From Nitrospiraceae bacterium (GTDB lineage: Bacteria > Nitrospirota > Thermodesulfovibrionia > Thermodesulfovibrionales > UBA1546): a stretch of 8,248 nucleotides of DNA. The notes under the pieces are model-generated. The model was not told where the DNA came from and searched no databases. It saw only the letters and a list, made by a program, of their open reading frames with translations. Positions 1-4,829 of this stretch are shown in pieces. The position numbers and the translations under genes are program-made. The stretch's first letter is position 1, and every line of letters starts with the position of its first letter. Location: positions 1-8,248 of the forward strand of contig DOHC01000033.1 of assembly GCA_003535475.1 (NCBI GenBank). Reading direction: 5' to 3'.

Positions 1-929
1 AGCATGCTCCCGTGCTTTGGCATATTTACAAAATCCATAGGGCAGTCTATCTTGTCCGCAGGAAGCACTGGGGTCGTAATCCCGCCAGGAATCACAGCCT
101 TTAGATTCTTCCCACCTTTTATTCCTCCGCAGTGCTTATAGATTATGTCGCGCAGGATTGTTCCCATGTTCAGTTCATAAACACCGGGTTTTTCAACATG
201 CCCGCTTACACAATACAGTTTCGGCCCCGGGCAATCGGAACTTCCGATCTTTGAATATTCTTCGCCGCCAATTTCTATGATAAGGGGAATATTTGACAGC
301 GTCTCTACGTTATTGACCACTGTCGGTTTGGCAAAAACTCCCACATTTACAGGGAACGGCGGCCTCATTCTTGGTTGTCCCTTATCCCCCTCCAGTGATT
401 CTATTAAAGAGGTTTCTTCACCGCATATATAAGCGCCTGCCCCGCGATGAACAGCGAGATAAAACTTTATGCCCTTTCCTAAAATATCGTCGCCGAGAAG
501 ATTGTTTTCATATGCCTGCGCAATTGCCCTGTTCAGGATATGATATGCGCCCGGATACTCGCCTCTCAGGTATATGTATCCATACTGTGCTCCGATTGCA
601 TAACCTGCTATGACCATCCCCTCTATCAGAAGATGGGGGTTCTTCTCAAGTATAGTCCTGTCCTTAAAGGTGCCCGGTTCTCCTTCATCTGCATTGCATA
701 GGAGATATTTCGGAAATTTTGTGTCAGCGCATGCAAATGACCACTTCATCGCAACAGGGAAACCTGCCCCGCCCCTTCCCCTCAGACCTGCTTTTTTCAC
801 CATATCAGTTATATCACGAGGCTTGTAGTCAAACGCCTTCGGAAGACTCCTGTATCCGCCGGCATTCTTATACTCGTTAATATCGGCCGAGTTCGGGTTC
901 TCTATGTTTTTTAATAAAACCTTTTCCAT
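1..929 (-). CDS. nuoF: NADH-quinone oxidoreductase subunit F, 3' end outside the window
   Basis: NuoF binds NADH and FMN at the tip of the peripheral arm of complex I and passes electrons to its own N3 [4Fe-4S] cluster and to NuoE. About 309 codons are visible. The reading frame runs off the low-coordinate edge without a stop, so the C-terminal third, with the cluster-binding cysteines, is missing. Visible family motifs are the glycine-rich GLRGRGGAGFP (residues 48-58), NADEGEPGTFKDR (79-91), a GAYICGEETSLIESLEG stretch, and PTVVNNVETL. The N-terminus (MEKVLLKNIENPNSADINEY) matches the family start, with no fused thioredoxin-like domain. The start at 927-929 has only a weak GCGGA upstream. 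A better Shine-Dalgarno match lies about 80 nt upstream, across a repeat array. It follows nuoE in the nuo operon. Identification is very secure; only the length is unknown. Confidence 0.96.
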   Translation of the reverse strand, partial: MEKVLLKNIENPNSADINEYKNAGGYRSLPKAFDYKPRDITDMVKKAGLRGRGGAGFPVAMKWSFACADTKFPKYLLCNADEGEPGTFKDRTILEKNPHLLIEGMVIAGYAIGAQYGYIYLRGEYPGAYHILNRAIAQAYENNLLGDDILGKGIKFYLAVHRGAGAYICGEETSLIESLEGDKGQPRMRPPFPVNVGVFAKPTVVNNVETLSNIPLIIEIGGEEYSKIGSSDCPGPKLYCVSGHVEKPGVYELNMGTILRDIIYKHCGGIKGGKNLKAVIPGGITTPVLPADKIDCPMDFVNMPKHGSM

Positions 930-940
930 AAATTAAATCC

Positions 941-1008
941 GCTCAGCAGAGCAATAGTTTTCTACATTCCTTTTTCTATTGCACTGTTGCTCTTCTGCTC
1001 TATTGCTC
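941..1008. repeat. Inverted array of 8-bp GAGCAATA-type units between nuoE and nuoF
   Basis: Read on the minus strand, positions 1008-977 hold four consecutive 8-bp units: GAGCAATA, GAGCAGAA, GAGCAACA and GTGCAATA. After an 18-20 nt A-rich spacer, the opposite arm at 957-941 carries CTATTGCTC and then TGCTGAGC. GAGCAATAG (1008-1000) is perfectly complementary to CTATTGCTC (957-949), so the nuo mRNA could fold a hairpin here. The array fills nearly all of the 83-bp nuoE-nuoF gap. It is not a convincing terminator, because no U tract follows it on the transcribed strand. A related, more diverged array lies between nuoC and nuoD. The repeat is directly visible; its function is unknown. Confidence 0.8.
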
Positions 1009-1014
1009 CACCTC
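1009..1014 (-). promoter_or_regulatory. SD-like GAGGTG just after nuoE, separated from nuoF by the repeat array
   Basis: GAGGTG overlaps the nuoE stop codon (TGA, 1015-1013). It is a 6-nt match to the extended Shine-Dalgarno sequence AGGAGGTGA. It lies 79 nt upstream of the nuoF ATG, and the inverted 8-bp array occupies almost all of the space between. Whether it is used, for example with a hairpin looping out the spacer, is inference. Confidence 0.35.
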
Positions 1015-1477
1015 ATTTATACTTCTCCAGTATTTCCTCTATATGCTTTTCCGTAAGGTTCTCATAAAAATCGTCATTCACAAGCATTGCCGGAGCTGTG
1101 CCGCATGCGCCTATGCACTCCATAATGACAAGCGAAAACCTTTTGTCAGGAGTTGTCCCTCCGGGTTCAAGCCCGTATTCATTCTTAAGGAAGTCTGACA
1201 GCTTCTCTGCGCCAAGTATCATGCATGAAACATTTGTGCATAACTGGACAATATGCCGCCCCATAGGCTTGTGCTTATACATTGCATAAAATGTCCCTAC
1301 ACCTCTTGCAATCGCCTTTGGAACACCGAGAGCATCTGAAACAGCTTCATATGCATCAGCTCCGAGATGCCCGAATTCTCTCTGTGCAATATAAAGAGCA
1401 GGCAATAGGGCAGCGCTCGCTTCAGGATACTTCTGCCTTATCTCATTCAGTTCTTTTTTCGCCGCTTCGCTCAACAT
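1013..1477 (-). CDS. nuoE: NADH-quinone oxidoreductase subunit E, [2Fe-2S] thioredoxin-like
   Basis: NuoE carries the off-pathway N1a [2Fe-2S] cluster beside the FMN of NuoF in the NADH-oxidising module. The protein is 154 residues, close to the usual length. An N-terminal helical region (about 1-65) contains the family stretch with GVPKAIARGVGTFYAMY. The thioredoxin-like ferredoxin fold follows. Cluster ligands are C80 and C85 (LCTNVSC) and C121 and C125 (ECIGACG), which is the expected C-x4-C and C-x3-C pattern. The annotated ATG (1475-1477) is 20 nt from a perfect AGGAGG at 1498-1503. An in-frame CTG at 1487-1489 sits 8 nt from that AGGAGG, so four extra residues (MSEF) are possible. It lies downstream of the cNMP-fold gene and upstream of nuoF in the same operon. 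Confidence 0.96.
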   Translation of the reverse strand: MLSEAAKKELNEIRQKYPEASAALLPALYIAQREFGHLGADAYEAVSDALGVPKAIARGVGTFYAMYKHKPMGRHIVQLCTNVSCMILGAEKLSDFLKNEYGLEPGGTTPDKRFSLVIMECIGACGTAPAMLVNDDFYENLTEKHIEEILEKYK

Positions 1478-1497
1478 AAATTCACTCAGGCTGCTTG

Positions 1498-1503
1498 CCT
1501 CCT
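1498..1503 (-). promoter_or_regulatory. Shine-Dalgarno AGGAGG for nuoE, with spacing that questions the start
   Basis: AGGAGG begins two bases after the stop of the cNMP-fold gene (TAA, 1508-1506). It is 20 nt from the nuoE ATG but 8 nt from an in-frame CTG at 1489-1487. The normal spacing of 5-9 nt favours the CTG, or else an unusual long spacer. Confidence 0.7.
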
Positions 1504-1505
1504 TG

Positions 1506-1973
1506 TTATTTGCTCTGCCTGAACATCATGTGCATAAGGTCCATATGCTGAGAATTCATCTCCCTTACCAGTGCGGCAAGGTCTATAGCAATGTTCCAGA
1601 ATATCTTTAAAGCAATTGCAGGATGGGCCTGCACCAGCCTGTCAAACTCAGATCTTTCAAGAACCAACAACCGCGTATCTTCTTCTGCAACAGTGGTAGC
1701 ATCGTGTTTCCTGCCGTCAAGAAATGACATTATCCCGAATCCCTGCCCCTTTTTCAGAGTCGCAAACGGGAACTGGTCTCCTTCTGCAGTCATCTTATTT
1801 ACACCCACCTTGCCACTTAATACAATATAAAGATCACTGCTGATACTTCCTTCCCTAAAGATTATGTCGCCTGCCTTATATTCTTTTGTCTGTATCGAAC
1901 CCATTAGCGCCTGCATTCCAGAGTCGTCCAGGTCTTTGAAGAAAGATATTTCACGTATCTCTTTATTTTCCAT
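1506..1973 (-). CDS. Stand-alone cyclic-nucleotide-binding-fold protein inside the nuo operon
   Basis: This is a 155-residue protein built almost entirely of one cNMP-binding (CAP_ED) fold. It has an N-terminal helix (FFKDLDDSGMQALM, 11-24), the beta roll with AGDIIFREG (34-42) and SDLYIVLSGKVGV (46-58), the phosphate-binding-cassette region (76-96), and a C-terminal helix ending in a Met/His-rich tail. There is no helix-turn-helix and no enzymatic or membrane domain, so it is not a CRP/FNR transcription factor. In the cassette, FGIMSFLDGRKHDATTVA aligns with the family pattern FGE(M/L)SLL...PR(S/T)AT. The ribose-binding Glu is Ile81, and the phosphate-binding Arg is His90. It may therefore not bind cAMP or cGMP. 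The ATG at 1973 has a strong AGGAGG at 1978-1983, overlapping nothing. It sits between nuoD and nuoE, 16 bp after nuoD, so it is co-transcribed with complex I. Fold assignment is firm; function is unknown. Confidence 0.88.
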   Translation of the reverse strand: MENKEIREISFFKDLDDSGMQALMGSIQTKEYKAGDIIFREGSISSDLYIVLSGKVGVNKMTAEGDQFPFATLKKGQGFGIMSFLDGRKHDATTVAEEDTRLLVLERSEFDRLVQAHPAIALKIFWNIAIDLAALVREMNSQHMDLMHMMFRQSK

Positions 1974-1977
1974 ACTT

Positions 1978-1983
1978 CCTCCT
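1978..1983 (-). promoter_or_regulatory. Shine-Dalgarno AGGAGG for the cNMP-fold gene
   Basis: AGGAGG lies 4 nt before the ATG at 1973 and just after the nuoD stop (TAG, 1992-1990). It fixes the start of the cNMP-fold protein and implies efficient translation within the nuo transcript. Confidence 0.75.
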
Positions 1984-1989
1984 TTTTAA

Positions 1990-3186
1990 CTATCTATCAC
2001 ATTCTCCCAAAACTATATCTATAGTCCCTATGTTTGCGATAACGTCTGCGACAAATCCGCCCTCGCATAATTTCGGCAGAATTGATGCATGAACAAAAGA
2101 GGGCGCTCTCACTCTCATCCTGTATGGCTTGCCGGTGCAGTCGCTTACAAAATAAAAGCCGAGTTCCCCTTTAGGAACCTCTGTAGCAGAATATATCTCT
2201 CCTTCAGGAGCAACCGGACCTTTTGTTATGAGGACAAACTGATGTATGAGATGTTCCATGTCCTTTAAGACCATATCTTTGGGAGGAAGGGTAAATTTGG
2301 GAGAATCAGCCATCACATGCCCTGCGGGCAGTTTTTCAATGCACTGCTTAATTATCCTGTTTGCCTGCCTCATCTCGCCCATCCTGACGAGATACCTGTC
2401 ATAGCAATCTCCGTTTTTCCCCAAAGGAATATCAAACTCAACCTTGTCATACGCATCATAAGGAGCATGTTTTCTTACGTCATAGTTCACGCCGGAGCCT
2501 CTCAGCATACCGCCTGTAAGCCCCCAGTTGACAGCCTCTTCAGCAGAAATAATGCCTATGCCGACCGTCCTCTTCTTCCAGACCCTGTTTTCAGTGACAA
2601 GTGTTTCATAGTCATCCATCCTGTCAGGGAACTCAAGAACAAATTCATAGAGTTCATCAAGAAACTCCTGTGAAATGTCATTGCGCACGCCGCCAATCCT
2701 CGGATAACTTACCGTGAGCCTTGCCCCGCACAATGTTTCAAAAAGGTCAAGAATACGCTCTCTTTCCCTGAATGCATACAAAAATGGAGTTGTTGCTCCG
2801 ATATCAAGGACATGTGTTCCAAGCCATATAATGTGGCTTGAAATCCTTCCCATTTCAGCTACCATGGTTCTGATAAACTTCGCCCTTTCAGGCGCTTCAA
2901 GGCCAAAAAGTTTTTCAACAGCATTTACATAGCCGACATTGTTGTTCATGGATGATATGTAATCGAGTCTGTCAGTCAGAGGAAGCGCGGAAAAATATGT
3001 TCTGTTTTCTCCGAGTTTTTCTATCCCTCTGTGGAGATAACCAACATGAGGAGTGCATTTAATAACAGTCTCGCCGTCAAGGGTAAGCACAAGCCTCAGA
3101 ACACCGTGGGTTGCCGGATGCTGGGGCCCCATGCTGATGGTTAATTCTCTTGTCTCAAATGCCTTTTCTATTTCTATCTGTTCCAT
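1990..3186 (-). CDS. nuoD: NADH-quinone oxidoreductase subunit D (49-kDa subunit)
   Basis: NuoD forms, with NuoB, the quinone-binding cavity at the base of the complex I peripheral arm; it descends from the large subunit of [NiFe] hydrogenases. The protein is 398 residues, full length for a non-fused Nuo[14 protein letters not shown] spans residues 19-31 and TDRLDY 71-76. His27 and Tyr76 are 49 residues apart, the same spacing as the quinone-headgroup His38 and Tyr87 of the Thermus subunit. Other family stretches include [18 protein letters not shown]-equivalent text around the ERAKFIR helix, [10 protein letters not shown], and the C-terminal [21 protein letters not shown]. The ATG at 3186 fits the family N-terminus but has no visible Shine-Dalgarno; the preceding bases are CTGTACTAAAAAT. 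It is 54 bp after nuoC, across a small inverted repeat, and 16 bp before the cNMP-fold gene. Confidence 0.97.
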   Translation of the reverse strand: MEQIEIEKAFETRELTISMGPQHPATHGVLRLVLTLDGETVIKCTPHVGYLHRGIEKLGENRTYFSALPLTDRLDYISSMNNNVGYVNAVEKLFGLEAPERAKFIRTMVAEMGRISSHIIWLGTHVLDIGATTPFLYAFRERERILDLFETLCGARLTVSYPRIGGVRNDISQEFLDELYEFVLEFPDRMDDYETLVTENRVWKKRTVGIGIISAEEAVNWGLTGGMLRGSGVNYDVRKHAPYDAYDKVEFDIPLGKNGDCYDRYLVRMGEMRQANRIIKQCIEKLPAGHVMADSPKFTLPPKDMVLKDMEHLIHQFVLITKGPVAPEGEIYSATEVPKGELGFYFVSDCTGKPYRMRVRAPSFVHASILPKLCEGGFVADVIANIGTIDIVLGECDR

Positions 3187-3196
3187 ATTTTTAGTA

Positions 3197-3242
3197 CAGC
3201 AGGCAATAGCGCAACAGTTAAAAAACTGCTGTTCTATGAGCT
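3197..3242. repeat. Small inverted repeat of diverged 8-bp units between nuoC and nuoD
   Basis: CAGCAG (3197-3202) pairs with CTGCTG (3226-3231), and inside it CAGTT (3215-3219) pairs with AACTG (3224-3228) around an A-rich loop. The left arm contains GCAATAGC and GCAACAGT. The right arm read in reverse gives GCTCATAG and AACAGCAG. These resemble the GAGCAATA and GAGCAACA units between nuoE and nuoF, which suggests a degraded member of the same family. The element starts at the nuoC stop codon and ends 10 bp before nuoD. No Shine-Dalgarno is left in the gap. Confidence 0.6.
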
Positions 3243-3774
3243 ATTCATGCCATTCGAAATCTTTAAATCTCTTTGTCCTGTCAAGCACTTCAACAAACCC
3301 TGACCATTCCTTCTCCGGCCCCTTCACAGGATAATCCTTTCGCAGGGGATGCCCTTCCCAATCCTCAGGCATAAGTATCCTTCTTAAATCAGGATGTCCA
3401 TTAAAAGTTATCCCGAACATGTCATAGCACTCCCTTTCATGCCAGTTTGCTCCGGCCCATACAGCTGTAACAGAATCAATCTCAGGATTAGTCTCAGGCA
3501 CTTCTGCTTTCAACCTTATTGCATGACAGCACTTTATCGAATAAAGATGATAAACAACATCAAACCTTTTTTCTTTCTTTCCTGCATAGTCCGCACCGCA
3601 TAAATCAACAAGATAATCAAAACAAAGATCAGAATCGTCATGGAGATACATGCATATTTCAAGGATCCTGTCTTTCTTTAGTGTGACAGCGGCCTGCTCC
3701 CGGAATTCCTTTGCCTCAAGGACTTCATCCCGGAATTTTTCTCTTATCTTTTCTGCTATCTGTAATGGTTCCAT
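3241..3774 (-). CDS. nuoC: NADH-quinone oxidoreductase subunit C (30-kDa subunit)
   Basis: NuoC is the 30-kDa structural subunit that packs against NuoD in the quinone-proximal module of complex I; it has no cofactor. The protein has 177 residues. Its N-terminal part is variable, followed by the conserved block FDYLVDLCGADY (53-64). The family signature ERECYDMFGITFNGHPDLRR leads into ILMPEDWEGHPLRKDYPVKG (about residues 112-151). It is separate from NuoD, unlike the NuoCD fusion of enterobacteria. The ATG at 3774 is preceded by AAGGAT, which puts an AAGGA only one base from the start, too close for a normal ribosome binding site. An 87-bp gap holding a heptamer inverted repeat separates it from nuoB. 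The ending WHE followed by TAG touches the next repeat. Confidence 0.97.
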   Translation of the reverse strand: MEPLQIAEKIREKFRDEVLEAKEFREQAAVTLKKDRILEICMYLHDDSDLCFDYLVDLCGADYAGKKEKRFDVVYHLYSIKCCHAIRLKAEVPETNPEIDSVTAVWAGANWHERECYDMFGITFNGHPDLRRILMPEDWEGHPLRKDYPVKGPEKEWSGFVEVLDRTKRFKDFEWHE

Positions 3775-3786
3775 ATCCTTAGTTAT

Positions 3787-3858
3787 GCGTAATGCGTAAT
3801 CAGTAATGAGTATAATTCAAGATCTTTTCTCATCACCCATTACGGATTACTCGTTACG
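3787..3858. repeat. Inverted pair of 7-bp unit arrays between nuoB and nuoC
   Basis: On the plus strand the left arm is GCGTAAT, GCGTAAT, CAGTAAT, GAGTATA (3787-3814). The right arm, read on the minus strand, is CGTAACG, AGTAATC, CGTAATG, GGTGATG (3858-3831). The arms are inverted copies of the same roughly 7-bp motif, four units each, around a central AT-rich stretch of about 16 nt. The same architecture occurs inside lpxK (5584-5661). On the plus strand a T5 run follows, so it resembles a terminator for plus-strand transcription. On the transcribed minus strand no U tract follows, so it should not terminate nuo mRNA. Confidence 0.85.
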
Positions 3859-3861
3859 TTT

Positions 3862-4389
3862 TTACCTCCACCTGCTCCATCTGAAATGCTCGCCTTTTAT
3901 CTTTTCCTGAAGCTTTATTATCCCTTCAAGCAATGCCTCCGGCCTTGGAGGACAGCCTGGGATATAAACATCCACAGGCAGGAAACTGTCGCATCCCTGC
4001 ACTGTGCTGTACGTGTTGAATATGCCTCCTGAACATGCGCAGCTTCCCATTGACACAACATATCTCGGCTCCGGCATCTGGTCATATACCCTTCTCACAA
4101 TTTCCGACATCTTTTTCGTAACAGTGCCTGCTACAATCATTAAGTCCGCCTGTCGTGGAGAGCCTCTGAAGATAATCCCCATCCTGTCCAGGTCATAGTG
4201 TGACGATCCCGTAGTCATCATTTCAATTGCGCAGCAGGCAAGCCCGAAGGTCACGGGCCATAAGGAGGAGCTTCTTCCCCAGTTGATAAGCTTGTCCATT
4301 GAGGTGATAATAATATTAGGCGACAATATCTTTGTGCCTTTTTCAACCTCAACAAGCGATGGAGAAATTGTGGTTGCAATCAGTCCCAT
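3862..4389 (-). CDS. nuoB: NADH-quinone oxidoreductase subunit B, N2 cluster subunit
   Basis: NuoB holds the terminal [4Fe-4S] cluster N2 that reduces quinone at the interface with NuoD. The protein has 175 residues. Cluster ligands are the tandem C52-C53 (LACCAIEMM), C117 in GSCACSGG, and C146 in [10 protein letters not shown], the complete family set. Other signatures are SSLWPVTFG before the tandem cysteines and [20 protein letters not shown] (75-94). The start at 4389 overlaps the nuoA stop by 10 bp, and AGGAGG at 4397-4402 lies 7 nt upstream, so translation is probably coupled to nuoA. The last codons contain GGAGGT, a good Shine-Dalgarno match, but nuoC starts 90 nt further on, beyond a repeat. 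Confidence 0.98.
   Translation of the reverse strand: MGLIATTISPSLVEVEKGTKILSPNIIITSMDKLINWGRSSSLWPVTFGLACCAIEMMTTGSSHYDLDRMGIIFRGSPRQADLMIVAGTVTKKMSEIVRRVYDQMPEPRYVVSMGSCACSGGIFNTYSTVQGCDSFLPVDVYIPGCPPRPEALLEGIIKLQEKIKGEHFRWSRWR
3864..3869 (-). promoter_or_regulatory. SD-like GGAGGT in the last nuoB codons, separated from nuoC by a repeat
   Basis: GGAGGT is a 6-nt match to AGGAGGTGA at the very end of nuoB. The next start codon (nuoC, 3774) is 89 nt away, and the heptamer inverted repeat fills the gap. It may be a ribosome binding site displaced by the repeat. Coding constraint (Trp-Arg-stop) is an equally simple explanation. Confidence 0.3.
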
Positions 4390-4751
4390 TTAAATGCCTC
4401 CTTTTTCCATGCATAAACATAGCCGACAAAGAGTATCACTATGAAAATAATCATCTCAATGAATGCGTATAGTCCAATCCTGTCAAATACAACAGCCCAT
4501 GGATAAAGGAAAACAGCCTCAACGTCAAAGATAACAAAGAGCATGGCAATAATATAGAATTTCACAGAGAACCTGTGTCGAGGCTCGCCCACAGGCAGGT
4601 TTCCTGATTCATAAGGCATAAGTTTCTCGGGATATGGCCTTTTCAGCCTGAGCAATTCTCCGATTAACAAGGCGCCTATTCCGAAAGCCGTTGCGACCAT
4701 TAAGAATATAAGAACAGGCAGATAATCTGATGGCAAATAAGTTCCGGGCAT
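4380..4751 (-). CDS. nuoA: NADH-quinone oxidoreductase subunit A
   Basis: NuoA is a small membrane subunit at the junction of the membrane and peripheral arms of complex I, close to the quinone channel. The protein has 123 residues and three predicted transmembrane helices (about 10-33, 62-85, 90-112). The conserved hydrophilic loop between the first two contains [20 protein letters not shown]. The second helix holds the typical acidic [13 protein letters not shown] (74-86). It is the first gene of the nuo cluster. A promoter-like sequence lies 29-58 bp upstream, and no Shine-Dalgarno is visible in the AT-rich leader. A 6-bp complementarity (4751-4756 with 4764-4769) could partly mask the start codon. 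Its stop overlaps the nuoB start by 10 bp. Confidence 0.97.
   Translation of the reverse strand: MPGTYLPSDYLPVLIFLMVATAFGIGALLIGELLRLKRPYPEKLMPYESGNLPVGEPRHRFSVKFYIIAMLFVIFDVEAVFLYPWAVVFDRIGLYAFIEMIIFIVILFVGYVYAWKKEAFKWD
4397..4402 (-). promoter_or_regulatory. Shine-Dalgarno AGGAGG for nuoB
   Basis: AGGAGG within the last nuoA codons lies 7 nt before the nuoB ATG, at ideal spacing, and confirms that start. Confidence 0.75.
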
Positions 4752-4779
4752 AGATTTATTTTTAATCTAAAATTTCAAT

Positions 4780-4809
4780 AAGATAATTTAAATTCTTGAT
4801 TGTTGTCAA
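4780..4809 (-). promoter_or_regulatory. Putative sigma70-type promoter for the nuo operon
   Basis: On the minus strand TTGACA (4809-4804, a perfect -35 consensus) is followed after 18 bp by TATCTT (4785-4780, 4 of 6 matches to TATAAT) in an AT-rich context. Transcription would start near 4773, giving a leader of roughly 22 nt before nuoA. It lies in the only non-repeat intergenic gap of the window, between lpxK and nuoA. No terminator is visible after lpxK, so read-through from the LPS genes is also possible. Confidence 0.55.
4796..4809. promoter_or_regulatory. FNR/CRP-family-like palindrome overlapping the nuo -35 box
   Basis: TTGATTGTTGTCAA reads TTGAT-N4-GTCAA, matching 9 of the 10 specified bases of the FNR-type consensus TTGAT-N4-ATCAA. 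It sits within the longer inverted repeat CTTGA-N6-TCAAG (4795-4810). It covers the -35 hexamer, so a bound regulator would be expected to repress. The regulator is not encoded in this window; the cNMP-fold protein in the operon has no DNA-binding domain. Confidence 0.4.
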
Positions 4810-4829
4810 GGGAAAAAGCATTCACACCC

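Noticed and set aside
371..828. Two overlapping plus-strand open frames of 72-80 codons.
   Set aside because: Both are opposite nuoF, whose conserved motifs explain the sequence fully.
1506..1973. CRP/FNR-type transcription factor controlling the nuo operon.
   Set aside because: The protein ends about 30 residues after the cNMP fold and has no helix-turn-helix, so it cannot be the regulator of the palindrome upstream of nuoA.
3787..3863. Rho-independent terminator between nuoB and nuoC.
   Set aside because: The T run lies on the plus-strand side of the hairpin only. Transcription of nuo runs the other way, where no U tract follows, and there is no plus-strand gene to terminate.
4810..4829. 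Terminator after lpxK.
   Set aside because: Only a 4-bp AGGG/CCCT pairing is visible around a T run. It is too weak to claim.
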